DNA of 64,000 nt from Rhinopithecus roxellana (GCF_007565055.1 NC_044560.1:83085295-83149294); one strand, 5' to 3'; shown: positions 1 to 13,100, counted from the stretch's first letter. Made by a program: numbers and translations. Notes: generated from the sequence alone by a model not told the origin.

Positions 1-3000
1 TCTCCTTGTTTGCCTGTACTGTCTCGCCTACTCTTCAGCAGCGACTCAGACTTGCTGGCAGATGCTTGCTGGGCCCTTTCTTATCTGTCTGATGGACCCA
101 ATGAGAAGATCCAGGCAGTCATAGACTCTGGAGTCTGCCGGAGATTGGTAGAGCTGCTGATGTGAGTGGTCTTAGAAGGGGTACAGGTTCTGGCTAGGCA
201 CGGTGGCTCACACTTATAATCCCAGCACTTTGGGAGGCCAAGGCGGGCGGATCATGAGGTCAGTTCGAGACCAGCCTGACCAACATGGTGAAACCTTGTG
301 TCTACTAAAAATACAAAAATTAGCTAGGCGTGCTGGCAGGCACCTGTAATCCCAGCTACTCGGGAGGTTGAGGCAGGAGAATCGTTTGAACCTGGGAGGC
401 GGAGGTTGCAGTGAGCCGAGATCACTCCATTGCACTCCAGCCTGGGCGACAGGGCAAGACTCCATCTCAAAGAAAAAAAAAAAAGAAAAAAGAGGGTACA
501 GGTTTCTTAAGCTTCTCTGGGCTCAGACTAAAGAGATAAGAGTCAGCAGGGCCGAAGATGGTGTGCTGGCCTTCTGCTGATCACATCTCCCTCCTCTGTA
601 GGCACAATGATTACAAAGTGGCTTCTCCTGCCCTGAGAGCCGTGGGTAACATCGTCACTGGGGATGACATCCAGACCCAGGTAAGAAAGAGGAGGGTGCA
701 GGATCTTAGACCAGCTATGGAAGAGCTTGTGGAGAGATGTCTGTGGACAAAAGCCTTTCCTGCAAAGGGCTATGGTCCTGATGGGAGGCACTATGGTCTA
801 AGAAAGAAAGTGTGGGCTTGAGTGAAAAGTTCCAGCTCTGTCACTCTCTAAGCAGTCATGGGAAACTTGGTTCCTTCTTTTCTTCCATAAAGTGGGAATA
901 AATCATCATCGAATGGGTGAAGGAAAACTAAATGGAATAATTGGGCTTACCACCTGGGACATTGTGAGGTAGTTAAGTTTGAGTCATGGTCCCTCTGAGA
1001 TACTGAAAGCTATGGAACTCCACCCCTACTTCCTAGATCTTTAGGGTCATGGATATCGTGGACCTTGGATTAATCTTTTGTAAATAGCCCCTCTGGTGAG
1101 GGCATAGTAAACAAGGTTCCCCTGCTCAAAGGCTAGAGATTTGGGTATTCTTTGGGTTTTGAGTAGCTGGCATAATTATGTGGGATTCTGGACAGGTTTT
1201 TTACAGGTGAGTAGTCTCACTCAAACACTCAAACCCACATACTCATTTTCTGGGTTACTTTGTATATGTATATGTATGTACTTTAAAATACAACATAAAT
1301 TTTACCATTTTAACCATTCATTGGCATAAAGTACATTCACGTTGTTTCTCTGTCATCACCACTAGCCAGCTACAGAATTTTTTTTTATCATCTCAAACTG
1401 AAACTCTGTACACATTAAACAGTAACTCCCCATTCTCCCTTCCCCTCAGTGCCTAGTAAACACCATTCTATTTTCTGCCTCTGTGAGTTTGAGTGCTCTA
1501 AGTACCTCATGTAAGTAGAATCATACAGTGTTTATTCTTTCTCGTCTGGTTTATTTCACTTAGCCTAGTATCTTTTAAGATTCATCCATGTCATAGCATG
1601 TATCAGAACTCCTTTGTAAGGCTGAATGATATTCCACTGTGTGTATATACCATATTTTATTTATCCGTTCATTCATCTATAGACATTTCGGTTGTTTCCA
1701 CCTTTTGGCTATTGTGAATAATGCTGCTATGAACATTGGTGTACAAATATTTGTTCAAGTCCCTGTTTTCAGTCCTTTTGGGTATATACCCATTATGGAA
1801 TTGCTGGATCATGTTCTAATTTTATGCTTAATTTTTTTGAGGGGCCACCATACTGTTTTGCACAGCTACTATGCCATCTTACATTCCCACCAACAATGCA
1901 TCATGTTCCAGCTTCCCCACAGCCTTGCCAGTGGTTGTTATTTTCCGTTTTTCTTTCTTTTTTTTTTTTTTTTTTTGTTTTTACAATACCCACCCTAAAG
2001 GGTGTGAAGTGATATTTCAATGTGGTTTTTATTTGCATTTTTCTAATGATTAGTAATGTTGAGCATCTTTTCATATGCTTATTGGCCATCTGTGTTTTTT
2101 TTGTTGTTTCTTTTTTTGGTTTTTTGGACACATGTCTATTCAAGTCTTTTGCTCGTGTTTTAATTGGGTTGTTGAGTTTTCTGGTTGTTCAATTTTGGGA
2201 GTTCTTCATATGTTCTGGATATTAATCTCTTATCAGATACATGTTTTGCAAATATTTTCTCTTGTTCTGTGGTTTTTTAACTTCGGTGTCTTTAAAAAAT
2301 AAACTTTTTAATTTATTTAATTTTTAAAAATTGAGACAGAGTCTCTCTTTGTCAACCGGGCTAGAGTGCAATGATGCCATCTCGGCTCACTACAACCTCT
2401 GCCTCCTGAGCTCAAAGCAATCCTACCACCTCAGCCTCCCAAGTAGCTGGTACTATAGGCATGCACCATCACGCCTAGCTAATTTTTTGAATTGGTTTTT
2501 TTGGAGAGACAGGGTTTTACCATGTTGCCCAGGCTGGTCTTGAACTACTGGGCTTAAGCAGTCCTCCCACTTTGGCTTCTCAAAGTGGTGGGATTACAGG
2601 CATGAAGCCACCTCACCCAGACCAACTTTCTTTTCTTTTTAAATTTTTTTTTAGAGGGTATCACTGTGTTGCCCCGGCTGGCCTTGAACACTTGTGCTGA
2701 GGTGATCCTACTGCCTCAGCCTCCTGAGTAGCTGGGACTGCAGGAGCATACCACTGTGCCCAGCTTACTCCAATGTCTTGATGCACAAAAGTTTTTTATT
2801 TTGATTAAGTCCAGTTTACCTGGGCCAGGTGCGGTGGCTCACGCCTGTAATTCCAGCACTTTGGGAGGCTGAGGCAGGAGGATCGCTTGAGCTTGGAAGT
2901 TTGAGACCAGCCCTACAACATGGGAAGACCCTGTCTCTACAAAAAAAAAAAAAAATTTTTTTTTTTTAATTAGCAGGGTGCGGTGGCACCCTGCTACTCA

Positions 3001-6000
3001 GGAGTCCCCAGCTACTCAAGAGGCTGAAGTAGGAGGATTGTTTGAGACTGGGAGGTCAAGGCTGCAGTAAGCTGTGATCATGCCACTGCACTCCAGCCTG
3101 GGCAACAGAGCGAGACCCTGTTTCAAGAAAAAAAATTAGGCCAGGCACAGTGACTGACGCCTGTAATCCCAACCCTTTGGGAGGCCGAGGCAGGCAGATC
3201 ACCCGAAGTCAGGAGCTTGAGACCAGCTTGGCCAACATGATGAAACCCCATCTCTACTAAAAATACAAAAATTAGCCAGGCGTGGTGGTGGGCGTCTGTA
3301 ATCCCAGCATCTCGGGAGGCTAAGGCTGGAGAATCGCTTGAACCTGGGAGGCGGAGGTTGCAGTGAGCCGAGATTGTGCCACTGCACTCCAGCCTGGGCG
3401 TCAGGGCAAGACTGTGTCTCCAAAAAAAAAAAAAAAAAAAAGGAAAGAAAAACATTTTAAAAAATTAAAAACAGTTTATCTAATTTTTCTTTTGTTTCCT
3501 ATGCTTTTGGTGTTCTAGGTCATTCTTAACTGTTCAGCCCTACCCTGCCTTCTCCACTTGTTGAGCAGTCCCAAGGAGTCAATCCGAAAGGAAGCGTGCT
3601 GGACTATTTCAAATATTACTGCTGGCAACAGGGCTCAAATACAGGTAAAACAGGCAGGGAAGTCAAGGGGCATGGGAAGTCATAGGAACATGGGAGGTTG
3701 CTGGAATATTTGCTTTCAGAAGAAAGAATTTGTTTCCCTTTAAAAATTGGCCAGGCATGTTGGCTCATGCCTGTAGTCCCAGCACTTTGGGAGGCCGAGG
3801 CGGGCGGATTGTGAGGTCAGGAGTTTGAGACCAGCCTGGCCAACATGGTGAAATCACATCTCTACTAAAAATACAAAAATTAGACGGGTGTGGTGGTGGG
3901 CACCTGTAATCTCAGCTATTCGGGAGGCTGAGGCAGAAGAATCGCTTGAACCCGGGAGGCAAAAGTTGCAGTGAGCTGAGATCTCGCCACTGTACTCTAG
4001 CCTGGGGAACAGAGCGAGACTGTCTCCAAAAAAAAAGAGGGGCCAGGCACAGTGGCTCATGCCTGTAATTCCAGCACTTTGGGAGGCCGAGGCGGGCGGA
4101 TCATGAGGTCAGGAGATCGAGACCATCCTGGCTAACATGGTGAAACCCTGTCTCTGAAAATACAAAAAAAAAAAAAATTAGCCAGGCGTGGTGGCGGGTG
4201 CCTGTAGTCCCACCTAGTCGGGGGGCTGAGGCAGGACAATGGCGTGAACCCGGCAGGCAGAGCTTATAGTGAGCCGAGATCGTGCCACTGCACTCCAGCC
4301 TGGGCGACAGAGCAAGACTGTCTCAGAAAAAAAAAAAAAAAGAGAAAGAAATTGGAGTCAGTGTGTACTATTGGTCAAAGAAGCTGGGTAACCAAAACTG
4401 GGTTCTTCTGTAGTAGCCTGTCACCTATATAGGAAGAACAAAAGAAAACTCCCAGAATGGGGAAGATGACTAAGTCTTAGCTGATTTGGGGACTAGATTT
4501 ATTTATCATCCTGAAATGACCTTTTCTTTCCATCTGCCTCCCCTCAATCCTCTCTCAGGCTGTTATAGATGCAAATATCTTCCCTGTGTTGATCGAAATC
4601 CTTCAGAAAGCAGAGTTTCGTACAAGGAAAGAGGCAGCCTGGGCCATCACCAATGCCACATCAGGAGGAACCCCTGAGCAGATCAGGTATTACATTCCTT
4701 TCCCATTGTCTTGAATGATATGGATGCTCTCCCTGTTTGCTCCTGGTTTATAGGTGACCTATAAACTGCTCTTGCTCAGACAGGTCTGCCCCCTAGTCTC
4801 GATGTAATGGATTTTTTTTTTTTTTTTTTTTTTTTTTGAGACGAAGTCTTGCTCTGTCGCCCGGGCTGGAGTGCAGTGGCCGGATCCCAGCTCACTGCAA
4901 GCTCCGCCTCCCGGGTTCACGCCATTCTCCTGCCTCAGCCTCCGGAGTAGCTGGGACTACAGGGACCCGCCACCTCGCCCGGCTAGTTTTTTGTATTTTT
5001 TAGTAGAGACGGGGTTTCACCATGTTAGCCAGGATGGTCTCAATCTCCTGACCTCGTGATCCGCCCGTCTCGGCCTCCCAAAGTGCTGGGATTACAGGCT
5101 TGAGCCACCACGCCCGGCCATCGATGTAATAGAATTTTACTGGTAAACTGCTACAGTGTCACTAGAATCTGGAATGGATTCCATGTAAGCCATGTGGGAA
5201 TCTATTCGAGGGACCAGTTTTCCCTTCTGGAGAAGAGAAACATGACATGGGTATCCATCTTTTCTCTACCTTTTCCTATCCAACAGAGAACTGAAATCTA
5301 TGTAGTTCTCAATTATTTCTACAAATGAAGGGGAACCGTGCTGTGGCTCACTCAAAACAGTTTCTTCAGCCTGGCCAACATAAGAAGACTCTGTCTCTAC
5401 AAAAGATACAAAAATTAGCTGGGCATGGTGGCATGTGCCTGTAGTCCAGCTGAGATGGGAGGATGGCTTGAGCCTGGAAGGTCAAGGCTGCAGTGAACTG
5501 TGATTGTACCACTGCACTCCAGCCTGAGTGACAGAGCCAGAGTGTGTCAAAAAAAAAAAAAAACCAACAAGCAAGCTGGTGTGATGGCTCATGTCTGTTA
5601 TCCCAGCACCTTCGGAAGCTGAAGCAGGAGGATCCTTTAAACTCAGGAGTTCAAGACTAGCCTGGGCAACATAGGGACACCTTGTGTACAAAAATGTAAA
5701 AATTAGCAGGTTGGTGTGTGCCTATGGCCGCAGCTACTCAGTAGGCTGAAGCAGGAGGATCACCTGAGCCCAAGAGGTCACAGCTGTAATAAGCTGTGAT
5801 TATGCCACTATACTCCAGCCTTTGCCACAGAGCAAGGTCCTGTCTCAAACAAAAAAGCAGCTTCTTTGGGAAATTAATTTGGGGTATGAGACTTGAAAGA
5901 AGCTAATAGAAGGCTATTTTGTGTATGTGTACTCTTTTTGAGATTGCAACCTCTGCCTCCCAGGTTCAAGCGATTCTTCCGCTTTAGCCTCCTGAGTAGC

Positions 6001-8499
6001 TGGGATTACAGGCGCGTGCCACCACGCCCGGCCAATTGTTTGTATTTTTAGTAGACACGGGGTTTCACCATGTTAGCAGACTGGTTTTGAACTCCTGACC
6101 TCAGGTGATGCTCCCACCTCGGCTTCCCAAAGTGCTGAGATTACAAGCATGAAGCACCAGGCCTGTGTACTCTTTTATTTTAGTTTCCATTATCTGAACA
6201 TTAGTGGAAAGTGGTGGGAATAGATAGGTGTCTTGCCCTTCACCTGTTGCCTGTTAAGGGGAGCATAGTCAGTATATGTAAAGCCTTACGGGAAAAGAGA
6301 TAGCTGTTGAGTTAAGCTTTGAAGGATAAATATGGGATTGTAAAAGGCCTCTTAGGGAAAAGCATAAATAAAGATACAAGAATCAGAAACCTGGAGACCT
6401 TTACAAGTGTGACTAGAATGTATTGTCCTTGGAAGGGAATAATGGGAGGCAGAGCTAGAAAAGAACTGGGAGCCAGATTGCAGGGCATCCAGGCTGGGCT
6501 GGGCTTGTGGTATTATGGTATTGTTGTGCCACAGAATTCGGAATTCAGGGAAATAGGGAGCCTGTGAAAAATTTTAAGCAGGGAAGTGATATGTTCAGAG
6601 GGGTAATGTTGCAGCTAAGGAGACATTAGAGGCAAGGAGAAGGAATGTTTGGTAGCATCCACATGTGAAATGAACTAGACCAATATCAACAGGAAGGTAG
6701 AGAGATAGAGAAAGGATAAGCAGTTATCAAGGCTCAGTAAGAGCAGTGGCTCACACCTATAATCCCAGCACTTTGGGAGGCCAAGGTGGGAGGATCACTT
6801 GAGACTAGCAATTTGAGACCAGCCTGGGCAACATAATGAGACTTTGTCTCTACAAAAAATAAAAAATAAAATTAGCTGAGAATGGTGGCACACACCTGTA
6901 GTCACAGCTGTTTGGGAGGCTGAGGCAGGAGGATCACTTGAGCCCAGGAGTTTGATGCTGCAGTGCCCTGGGATCGCACCACTGCACCCCAGCCTGGGTG
7001 ACAGAGCAAGACCGTCTCAAAAAAAAAAAAAGACTTAGTTGGGGAAGACTCTCATTCTCTGGCGTGGAATGAGGTGTTGCACAATTCTTAAAAATAAAAA
7101 AAATAAGGCCGGGCGCGGTGTCTCACGCCTGTAATCCCAGCACTTTGGGAGGCCGAGGTGGGCGGATCACAAGGTCAGGAGATCGAGACCACGGTGAAAC
7201 CCCGTCTCTACTAAAAATACAAAAAATTAGCCGGGCGCGGTGGCGGGCGCCTGTAGTCCCAGCTACTCAGGAGGCTGAGGCAGAAGAATGGCATGAACCC
7301 AGGAGGCGGAGCTTGCAGTGAGCCGAGATCGCGCCACTGCACTCCAGCCAGGGGGACAGAGCGAGACTCCGTCTCAAAAAAAATAAAAATAAAAATAAAA
7401 AATAAATTAGTAAGAGTGAGTTGCTGAGAGTGCAGAGTACCTGCCCAGCACTTCATTTGTCCTGTGCTAGTTTAGAACTTGCCTGGTCTCTGGCCCCTAG
7501 GTACCTGGTCTCACTGGGCTGCATCAAACCCCTATGTGATTTGCTGACTGTGATGGATTCGAAGATTGTGCAAGTGGCCCTCAATGGACTGGAGAACATC
7601 CTGCGGCTTGGAGAGCAAGAGGGCAAGCGCAGTGGCTCAGGGGTCAATCCCTATTGTGGCCTCATAGAAGAAGCCTATGGTATGTGCCCTCTCCTCAATC
7701 TAGGTCAGAACCTGAGACTATAGGCCTCCAACATGGTATACATATGTTGGTGATGGCAGAGTGTGGGTTGGGGAGCATCCATAGCTTCCATGAGACTGAC
7801 GTCTGTGTCTCCAGAACAGTTAAGAGCTCCTGCCCTAGCCAAGTTTAACCATCACAGGGTTTCAGATGTTACCATGAGTATAACGGGGATGAACTGAGTA
7901 GCTGGGGTACAGTTAGGATTTCGATTTGGCTCATCTTTTGAGTTCAGAGTTGTCTCCCACCAGTTTCTTCTCCTTCTAAGGAGCGATAGATAAGTTCTCT
8001 TTCTGATAAGAGTGCTGGATTGACTCATCACTCATCGGTGAGAGGCTGATGATTTGCCCAGGTCATGTACCTAGTTTAAAGCAGAATCAGGACTAGAATC
8101 TCTGTAACTGACATTTTGGTCTCTTTCCTTTGGGATTCTGTAGTTTTGGGAAGAAATCTTAACTCTCCTCTTTCAGGTCCAAGAGTGATCTGATCATATG
8201 ACTTGTGTTTGTAAGCACTAACATACCTCATGGAAGGAAAAATAGGTAAATGTTTCACCTGCCCATAGAAAAGCACTCACACTTCCCTCTCCTTCCTTCT
8301 TACTATTGTAGGCTTGGATAAAATTGAGTTTCTCCAGAGCCATGAGAACCAAGAAATCTACCAGAAGGCCTTCGACCTCATTGAGCACTACTTTGGTGTA
8401 GAAGACGATGATAGCAGCCTGGCTCCCCAAGTGGATGAAACGCAACAGCAGTTCATCTTCCAGCAGCCTGAGGCCCCCATGGAGGGCTTCCAGCTATAA
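1..8499 (+). CDS. KPNA6: KPNA6 (importin subunit alpha-7), 3' half, partial at window start
   Basis: Importin-alpha adaptor: it binds cargo nuclear localisation signals through armadillo (ARM) repeats and hands the cargo to importin-beta for nuclear import. Six coding exons are visible: 1-161, 602-680, 3519-3644, 4559-4686, 7501-7679 and 8312-8499. All have GT-AG borders and phases that join into one 286-residue frame ending in TAA at 8497-8499. The family protein is 536 residues, so this is about residues 251-536. ARM helices with the Trp/Asn cargo-binding pattern are visible: [22 protein letters not shown] (near W358/N362) and [12 protein letters not shown]. The C-terminus carries an acidic patch (GVEDDDSS), where the export factor CAS binds in this family, and ends MEGFQL. 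Earlier exons lie upstream of the window. Introns contain an antisense L1 and many Alus; 690-1230 and 7690-8310 look unique. KPNA1 and KPNA5 are close paralogues, but the tail and the neighbouring TXLNA favour KPNA6. Confidence 0.96.
192..493 (+). mobile_element. Alu
   Basis: Full-length dimeric Alu with A tail in a KPNA6 intron. The flanking direct repeat 'gggtacaggtt' (about 179-189 and 494-504) marks the target-site duplication. Confidence 0.93.
1235..2310 (-). mobile_element. L1 3'-end fragment (old L1M type), antisense
   Basis: The reverse strand reads as the 3' part of L1 ORF2 followed by its 3'UTR. The tell-tale stretch around 1640-1930 (forward text 'gaatgatattccactgtg', 'ggctattgtgaataatgctg') is a well-known L1 segment. 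Stops are frequent and no intact ORF2 remains. An internal T-rich run lies at about 1955-1977. Confidence 0.85.
2318..2624 (-). mobile_element. Alu (old, AluJ-like)
   Basis: Reverse-strand Alu, diverged, inserted next to the L1 fragment. Confidence 0.85.
2640..2766 (-). mobile_element. Alu monomer (FLAM/AluJ-like)
   Basis: About 125 bp, only one arm on the reverse strand, strongly diverged. Confidence 0.75.
2767..2820 (-). mobile_element. L1 fragment continuing after Alu insertions
   Basis: Antisense L1 ORF2 text ('gatgcacaaaagttttt'). It resumes at 3460-3518 after two Alus inserted into it. Confidence 0.65.
2822..3134 (+). mobile_element. Alu
   Basis: Forward Alu with a rearranged middle A/T-rich linker (about 2940-2968) and a duplicated short segment around 2985-3015. 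Confidence 0.88.
3139..3441 (+). mobile_element. Alu
   Basis: Forward full-length Alu, directly downstream of the previous one, with a 20-base A tail. Confidence 0.92.
3458..3518 (-). mobile_element. L1 remnant forming the 3' end of a KPNA6 intron
   Basis: The text from 'cagtttatctaatttttc' to 'gcttttggtgttctag' reads like antisense L1 ORF2 right up to the acceptor of the KPNA6 exon at 3519. It supplies the pyrimidine-rich tract. Confidence 0.55.
3749..4038 (+). mobile_element. Alu
   Basis: Forward Alu in the KPNA6 intron after exon 3519-3644; its tail directly joins the next Alu. Confidence 0.92.
4041..4344 (+). mobile_element. Alu
   Basis: Forward AluY/S-type copy directly abutting the preceding Alu. 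Confidence 0.92.
4810..5119 (-). mobile_element. AluY, cercopithecoid-type
   Basis: Reverse Alu with a long T run, 'gtggccggatcccagctc', 'ccacctcgcccggctag' and 'ggcttgagccacc'. The target duplication 'tcgatgtaat' flanks it (4799 and 5120). Young insertion. Confidence 0.93.
5366..5566 (+). mobile_element. Alu, 5'-truncated
   Basis: Forward Alu starting within the left arm ('cagcctggccaacataag'), followed immediately by an older Alu. Confidence 0.82.
5572..5860 (+). mobile_element. Alu (AluJ-like)
   Basis: Forward, diverged Alu. Confidence 0.83.
5940..6168 (-). mobile_element. Alu, partial
   Basis: Reverse Alu lacking the usual T-tail start. 6170-6725 downstream is non-Alu intron sequence without a recognised gene, probably including an ancient unclassified repeat. 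Confidence 0.82.
6727..7033 (+). mobile_element. Alu
   Basis: Forward Alu, diverged at its 5' end. Confidence 0.88.
7108..7408 (+). mobile_element. AluY
   Basis: Forward, low-divergence Alu with a short internal deletion in its left arm and a tail of (AAAAAT) units. Confidence 0.92.
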
Positions 8500-10092
8500 T
8501 ATCTGCCTCCGGGGAGGGGAGGGGATGGGAAGCACCACCAGCCAGCGGAAGAGCAGCCCCTGGTGGGCGGGAAACCAGTGTCCCCACCATCAGCCACCAC
8601 ACACCTCTGCTGCCCTGGAGACTGTGCTCTTGACCTGCTCCACCCCCTTCCCTGGAGGGAGCACCCTCTGGACAGACAGAACCATCTGAGGCTCACCTTT
8701 GGGTTTTGTGACAAGAAGGGGACGTGTTGGGTTTTTCTTCCTTACACTATATTTTGGCTGCACACATGTCTTTAACCCAGGAGCCCAGGGGTAGACAAAG
8801 GAGGACTAAGGTAATCAATTTGCACCTTTTTTTATTTTTATTTTTTTTCTTTTTTTCTTCAGTGGTGACTTCCTTCCCTTTATCTTTTTTCATTCTTCCC
8901 AGTCCTCTGCCCTGATCTGTGTAACTCTTATCTTGGGTACTTGAGCAGACGGTATATTCCAGAGGTGGGAGGTGGGAGGGGAAGGGAGAAACCCAAAACA
9001 AAGTGTTCTTGCTCTGACAGAATATTAATCTTGTACGCTTGGATTGAGTTATTTAATTTTTTCTTTTGCACATTTTTCTTGTATTAAGATTGCTCTTCCC
9101 AAGAGCCACGAGTTCCTGGTTTTAGTAAACCCAGCTGCCTGCATTGCCTGGGACTAGACTAGACTGATGGGGAGGCTACCATGAAACAAAGGTCCCTCCC
9201 TCCCTCTGACTCTTTGCCCAGACCTCTTTAGTTTGGGAGATCCTCCTCACTCTCCTGGAGTGTCTCAAGTACACCAGTGGGAGTGCAGGGGAGGAGCACA
9301 GGCCTTCAGATAGGGCTTCCCACGTATAGCTACTGATCCCATATTTCCTACTCACCTTCCAAATGGTGCGACCCAACTTCATTTGTTTACTTGAAAATTC
9401 CCACTCGGGGTTTAGAGAACCTCTGAGGTGGCTGTATTTTCTCCTAAGCTTGAGATAGGGGGCTGTGGTCCTTCCTCTCTCCTGAGGAGAAAGTCCCTGC
9501 TCTGGTGACCTGTAAGCTGCAGAGGAGGTTGGAGTGAGAGTGTCATGTATTGGGATAGTCAGGGATCCCTGCTTTTGGCCTTTTCTTCTTCTTCCTCTTC
9601 CATAGTTGGATCATGTATATTTTACTTCTAAAGGAGAGAATGTCAAAAAGTTCTGTATTTTTTTATATTCTATATATTAGGTAGGTCAATCTTAATTGGT
9701 CTCAAGAGGAAGAACTGTCTGTCATTTTTGTAAGTAGGATACTGTGAGGAAGATCAAAAAGAGATGTGGATGCTTCCTCGCTCAGGAGGCCTGAGCTTGG
9801 TCCTTTTCCTCTCTGCTTGGATTCTGGACCACCACCTGGGACCAACCTTCAACTCTGGAACCTTCATAAAGCAGGTCAACACGGCCTGATTGTCCCAGGA
9901 CCTGAAGGGAGCAAGGATGGCCTCAGGGCCAGGTGAAGTCTGCTACTCTGTCCTTACTGCTGAACATCCTGCTTGTACCAGGAAACTCAGAAGCAGTTTG
10001 CCTTGTCAAATTCAATCTCAGTGGCCATTGTCCACATAACCGATCACCCATGGCTGCCTCTCCTATTATCTATTATCACTGAAACTTAGTAG

Positions 10093-10097
<5 letters not shown>

Positions 10098-10130
<33 letters not shown>
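10098..10130. repeat. T33 homopolymer in the KPNA6 3'UTR
   Basis: Thirty-three uninterrupted T without an attached Alu body. Confidence 0.95.
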
Positions 10131-10785
10131 CTTAAGAGCTATTGCTTATCTTCCCTGTTTGGGATCCTTGTTCCTGGTTTAGGTTTTCCCTTCCTTGTGA
10201 CAATTATAATACAGATGCCTTTTCTTTCTATTTGAATTACAGTAGTGCATTGCCTCAGTGGCTTGCCTGTGCCTCTGGGTGGATTACATGTGATAGTAAA
10301 GCCCACCTGTTTGGATAGGAGTAGAGGAAGTTGGCGTAGACCAGCTGTGGAGCTGAAGGCACAGTCTGCCCCACCCCTACCTCCCCACTGTGGTTTGTCA
10401 AGAGGCATCCAGCTCCAAGCTCTGCTTTTCCTTCCTCTGAAACAATGCCATTCTTGCTTCTATTGCTACACATCTCCTTCTGGCTCAGGTGAAATCCACG
10501 CCCTTCTGCTTATAGACCTAAAGTTCAGGTACTTTTGCTGGCCATTAGTCTTGAATTTTCCCTTTCCTAGTGCTGCAGTCCCACTTCAAAGCCATTTTCT
10601 GAGGAGGATGGTTTAGGGCTGGCAGTTGTCCCTGAAAAATCACACCCATGTTGTACCACCTTGGTGAGTCACATGCCACTTATCAGGTTGGGAATGATGG
10701 CTGCCAACTCCCAATCTCCCAGGAAGGCAGGGGGCAGAATCGTTTTTTCACTTGGCCTGCTACCTCCATTACAAAACCATTCTCT

Positions 10786-10809
10786 AAAAAAAAAAAAAAA
10801 AAAAAAAAA
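10786..10809. repeat. A24 homopolymer in the KPNA6 3'UTR
   Basis: Twenty-four uninterrupted A without an adjacent Alu body. Confidence 0.95.
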
Positions 10810-13100
10810 GCCCTCCCCCACCCAACCTCCTCCCATTGTTCTCATCCAAAGGACTATTTAGTAGGATCTACTTTGTACATCTCAAGTAACAGTTAAGTCC
10901 CTGATATTGGGACCAGATTCTTAGTGTAAGACATACACATCCTGCTTGCCCAGCTATTCCTCCAAAATCTGCTTTGGCTTCAGCTCCAGCTCCTGTACCA
11001 GATGGAAAATTTTTTTGGTCATCTGGCTGCTGCTTAAAGCCAGTTTTCCCTAACAGCTCCAAAGGCTAATGTCTACTGGGGACAGAGTGTGAGGCTAGAT
11101 TTCTCATCAGAGAAAAGTGGCCTCTAGGAGTTTACGTTTGTGTCTTCTCCAGACCAGGTTTTCCTGTTATCTTCCTTTAATCAACGCTTTCAACCAACAG
11201 GTGAAGTTCTTCCAGCCCACAGAGTCAGTAGTACCATCTTTTCTATCTCCCCCTTTGGCCGTGTAATGAAGCAAAATATTATTTATTTAGCCCAGGCTTG
11301 AGAGCCACTGTTTGTGGGCAGTCTCCATCTAGATTCCAGACCCTGGCCTAAGCGAGCTAAGGCTCTCTGGTTATTGCCAGGATGGAGCCCCCCCTACCCC
11401 AGTCTGCTGTAGGGAATACCCTAACTAGTTGAGGCATGCTTTTGGAATCCTGGCATGTTGGCATATGGCTGGTCTATCCTTTTTAAGATCTCTGGTTAGG
11501 GGTATCTAGATATGGATTAGGAGAGACAAGGAGCCCTTTTCTTGACTAATATGTTCAAATACTTTTTTGAACGGTGCCAGCCCCTCCAGGCATCCCACTC
11601 CCAAATCATCATCTTTAGTATTAACAGGGTCTCTGGTCTTAGAAGCCTGCCTTCAGATCCCAGCTGACCCCAGTGACTGCCTGGCCTTGATGTTGGCTGC
11701 AACCTTCTGATAGAACCACATGGATTCCACCCACAGCTGGCCAGTCTTGTTACATGGGTCAGGGAATACAAATGGCACCCCCAGGGAGCAGGTGTTGACC
11801 TCAGTTTTCAGACACCCTTGGTGTTCCTCCTTACCTAGAGCCCATTAATCTACCCCATCAACTCTCTGCCATGAAAGCCATCTTCCAGGAGCCCTGTTTT
11901 TTGGAGCCGAGCTGCACAGATTATAGCTGCTATTGTACTTAAATAAGGGAGAGGAAAAGAAGGTTCTCAGGCACAGACTTTCTATTTTTCTCAAGCCAAA
12001 CCAGTTTAAAATGAAAACTGTCTAGCAGAATGAACTGTATTTCCATTTTTTCATGTCTACCTGCCTTCCCCCCATACCCTAAAGTTGTACTTGTTTCAAA
12101 CAAACTAGAAGGAAAGGATAGGAAAGCCTGACACTACTAACCTCACCTCCCACACACCTCTTTGAAGGCCCCAGCTCTTTTGTTCAGGCCTCTCTTTTCC
12201 CCTAGACTCACTCAGCTTGGTATCCATCATCTTGAGCATTCTTCAGGGGATTCATCTAGGGTTCAGATTCCAGACTCTCAGCTGAAGACAGGGAGCCAAT
12301 TTCCCCAGGCCCTTGCAGGTAATCCAGGGACGCAGTAGGGAGAACAGGCTGGCTGGGGCATTAGGAATGTATGTACCTCTCTGCCTCCCTGGCAGCCTGG
12401 GGAGCGGTGCAGAGCTTGGTGCACTAAACCATGGTAAACATCTCCCTGATAGAACTACCCTTTAGTGAGTGTGAGACTGAGATATTGCTCAGAATAAATT
12501 TCTTCCATAGCCATTTAGGATTGCATGTTCTAGACCAACCTTGTCCAGTATGTTTTCTGTTTGAGCTTTTTCATTCTTTTGGTAAGCCAACAAGTTGAGA
12601 ATTTGGCCCTACTGGGGTCCATGTAGTGGGCACTAGCTGCTCTTTGGCCAAGGCCTTCATAAATGATTCAGTCTCTCATTATCTGTCCTCTAGCCCCATA
12701 CCCTGATTTAGACTGTGGCAAAGGAAGAATTTGAGGTCAAGACCAACCAAATCTGTGAATTCAAGCTGTTACTTTTTTCTCTGCAAGGGCACTTTGCTTC
12801 AGGTCTGGGCTACGTGCAGAACCTAAGCTGACTGTGAGAGAAGAGGCAGCATTACATATTAGGCCCAGAACACCATGGGAAAAGGTTTATGTAGCATATC
12901 TTCAGTGGCCTGCCTAGCTGCTTTTGGGCCAGCCTGACTTCTGATGTCCACATAAGCTCATACCTGAACCCTGCTGCTGAACCCCAGCCCTGTTCTCTTG
13001 TAACTGTTATATATGCCGTGTCCTGGGGGGCACTGAAGGAAGTAAGCTCTCAGAGATCCTACCTCGGACTCAGAGCATGTCCTTAAAGAGTCCACATCTG

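Noticed and set aside
1639..2302. Hydrophobic open frames within 1.6-2.3 kb
   Set aside because: They are translations of the antisense L1 fragment, not membrane proteins.
3123..3455. Long antisense frames inside Alus, here and throughout
   Set aside because: Typical Alu-encoded pseudo-ORFs (patterns such as '[13 protein letters not shown]'); no sign of exonisation, as splice sites and coding context are absent.
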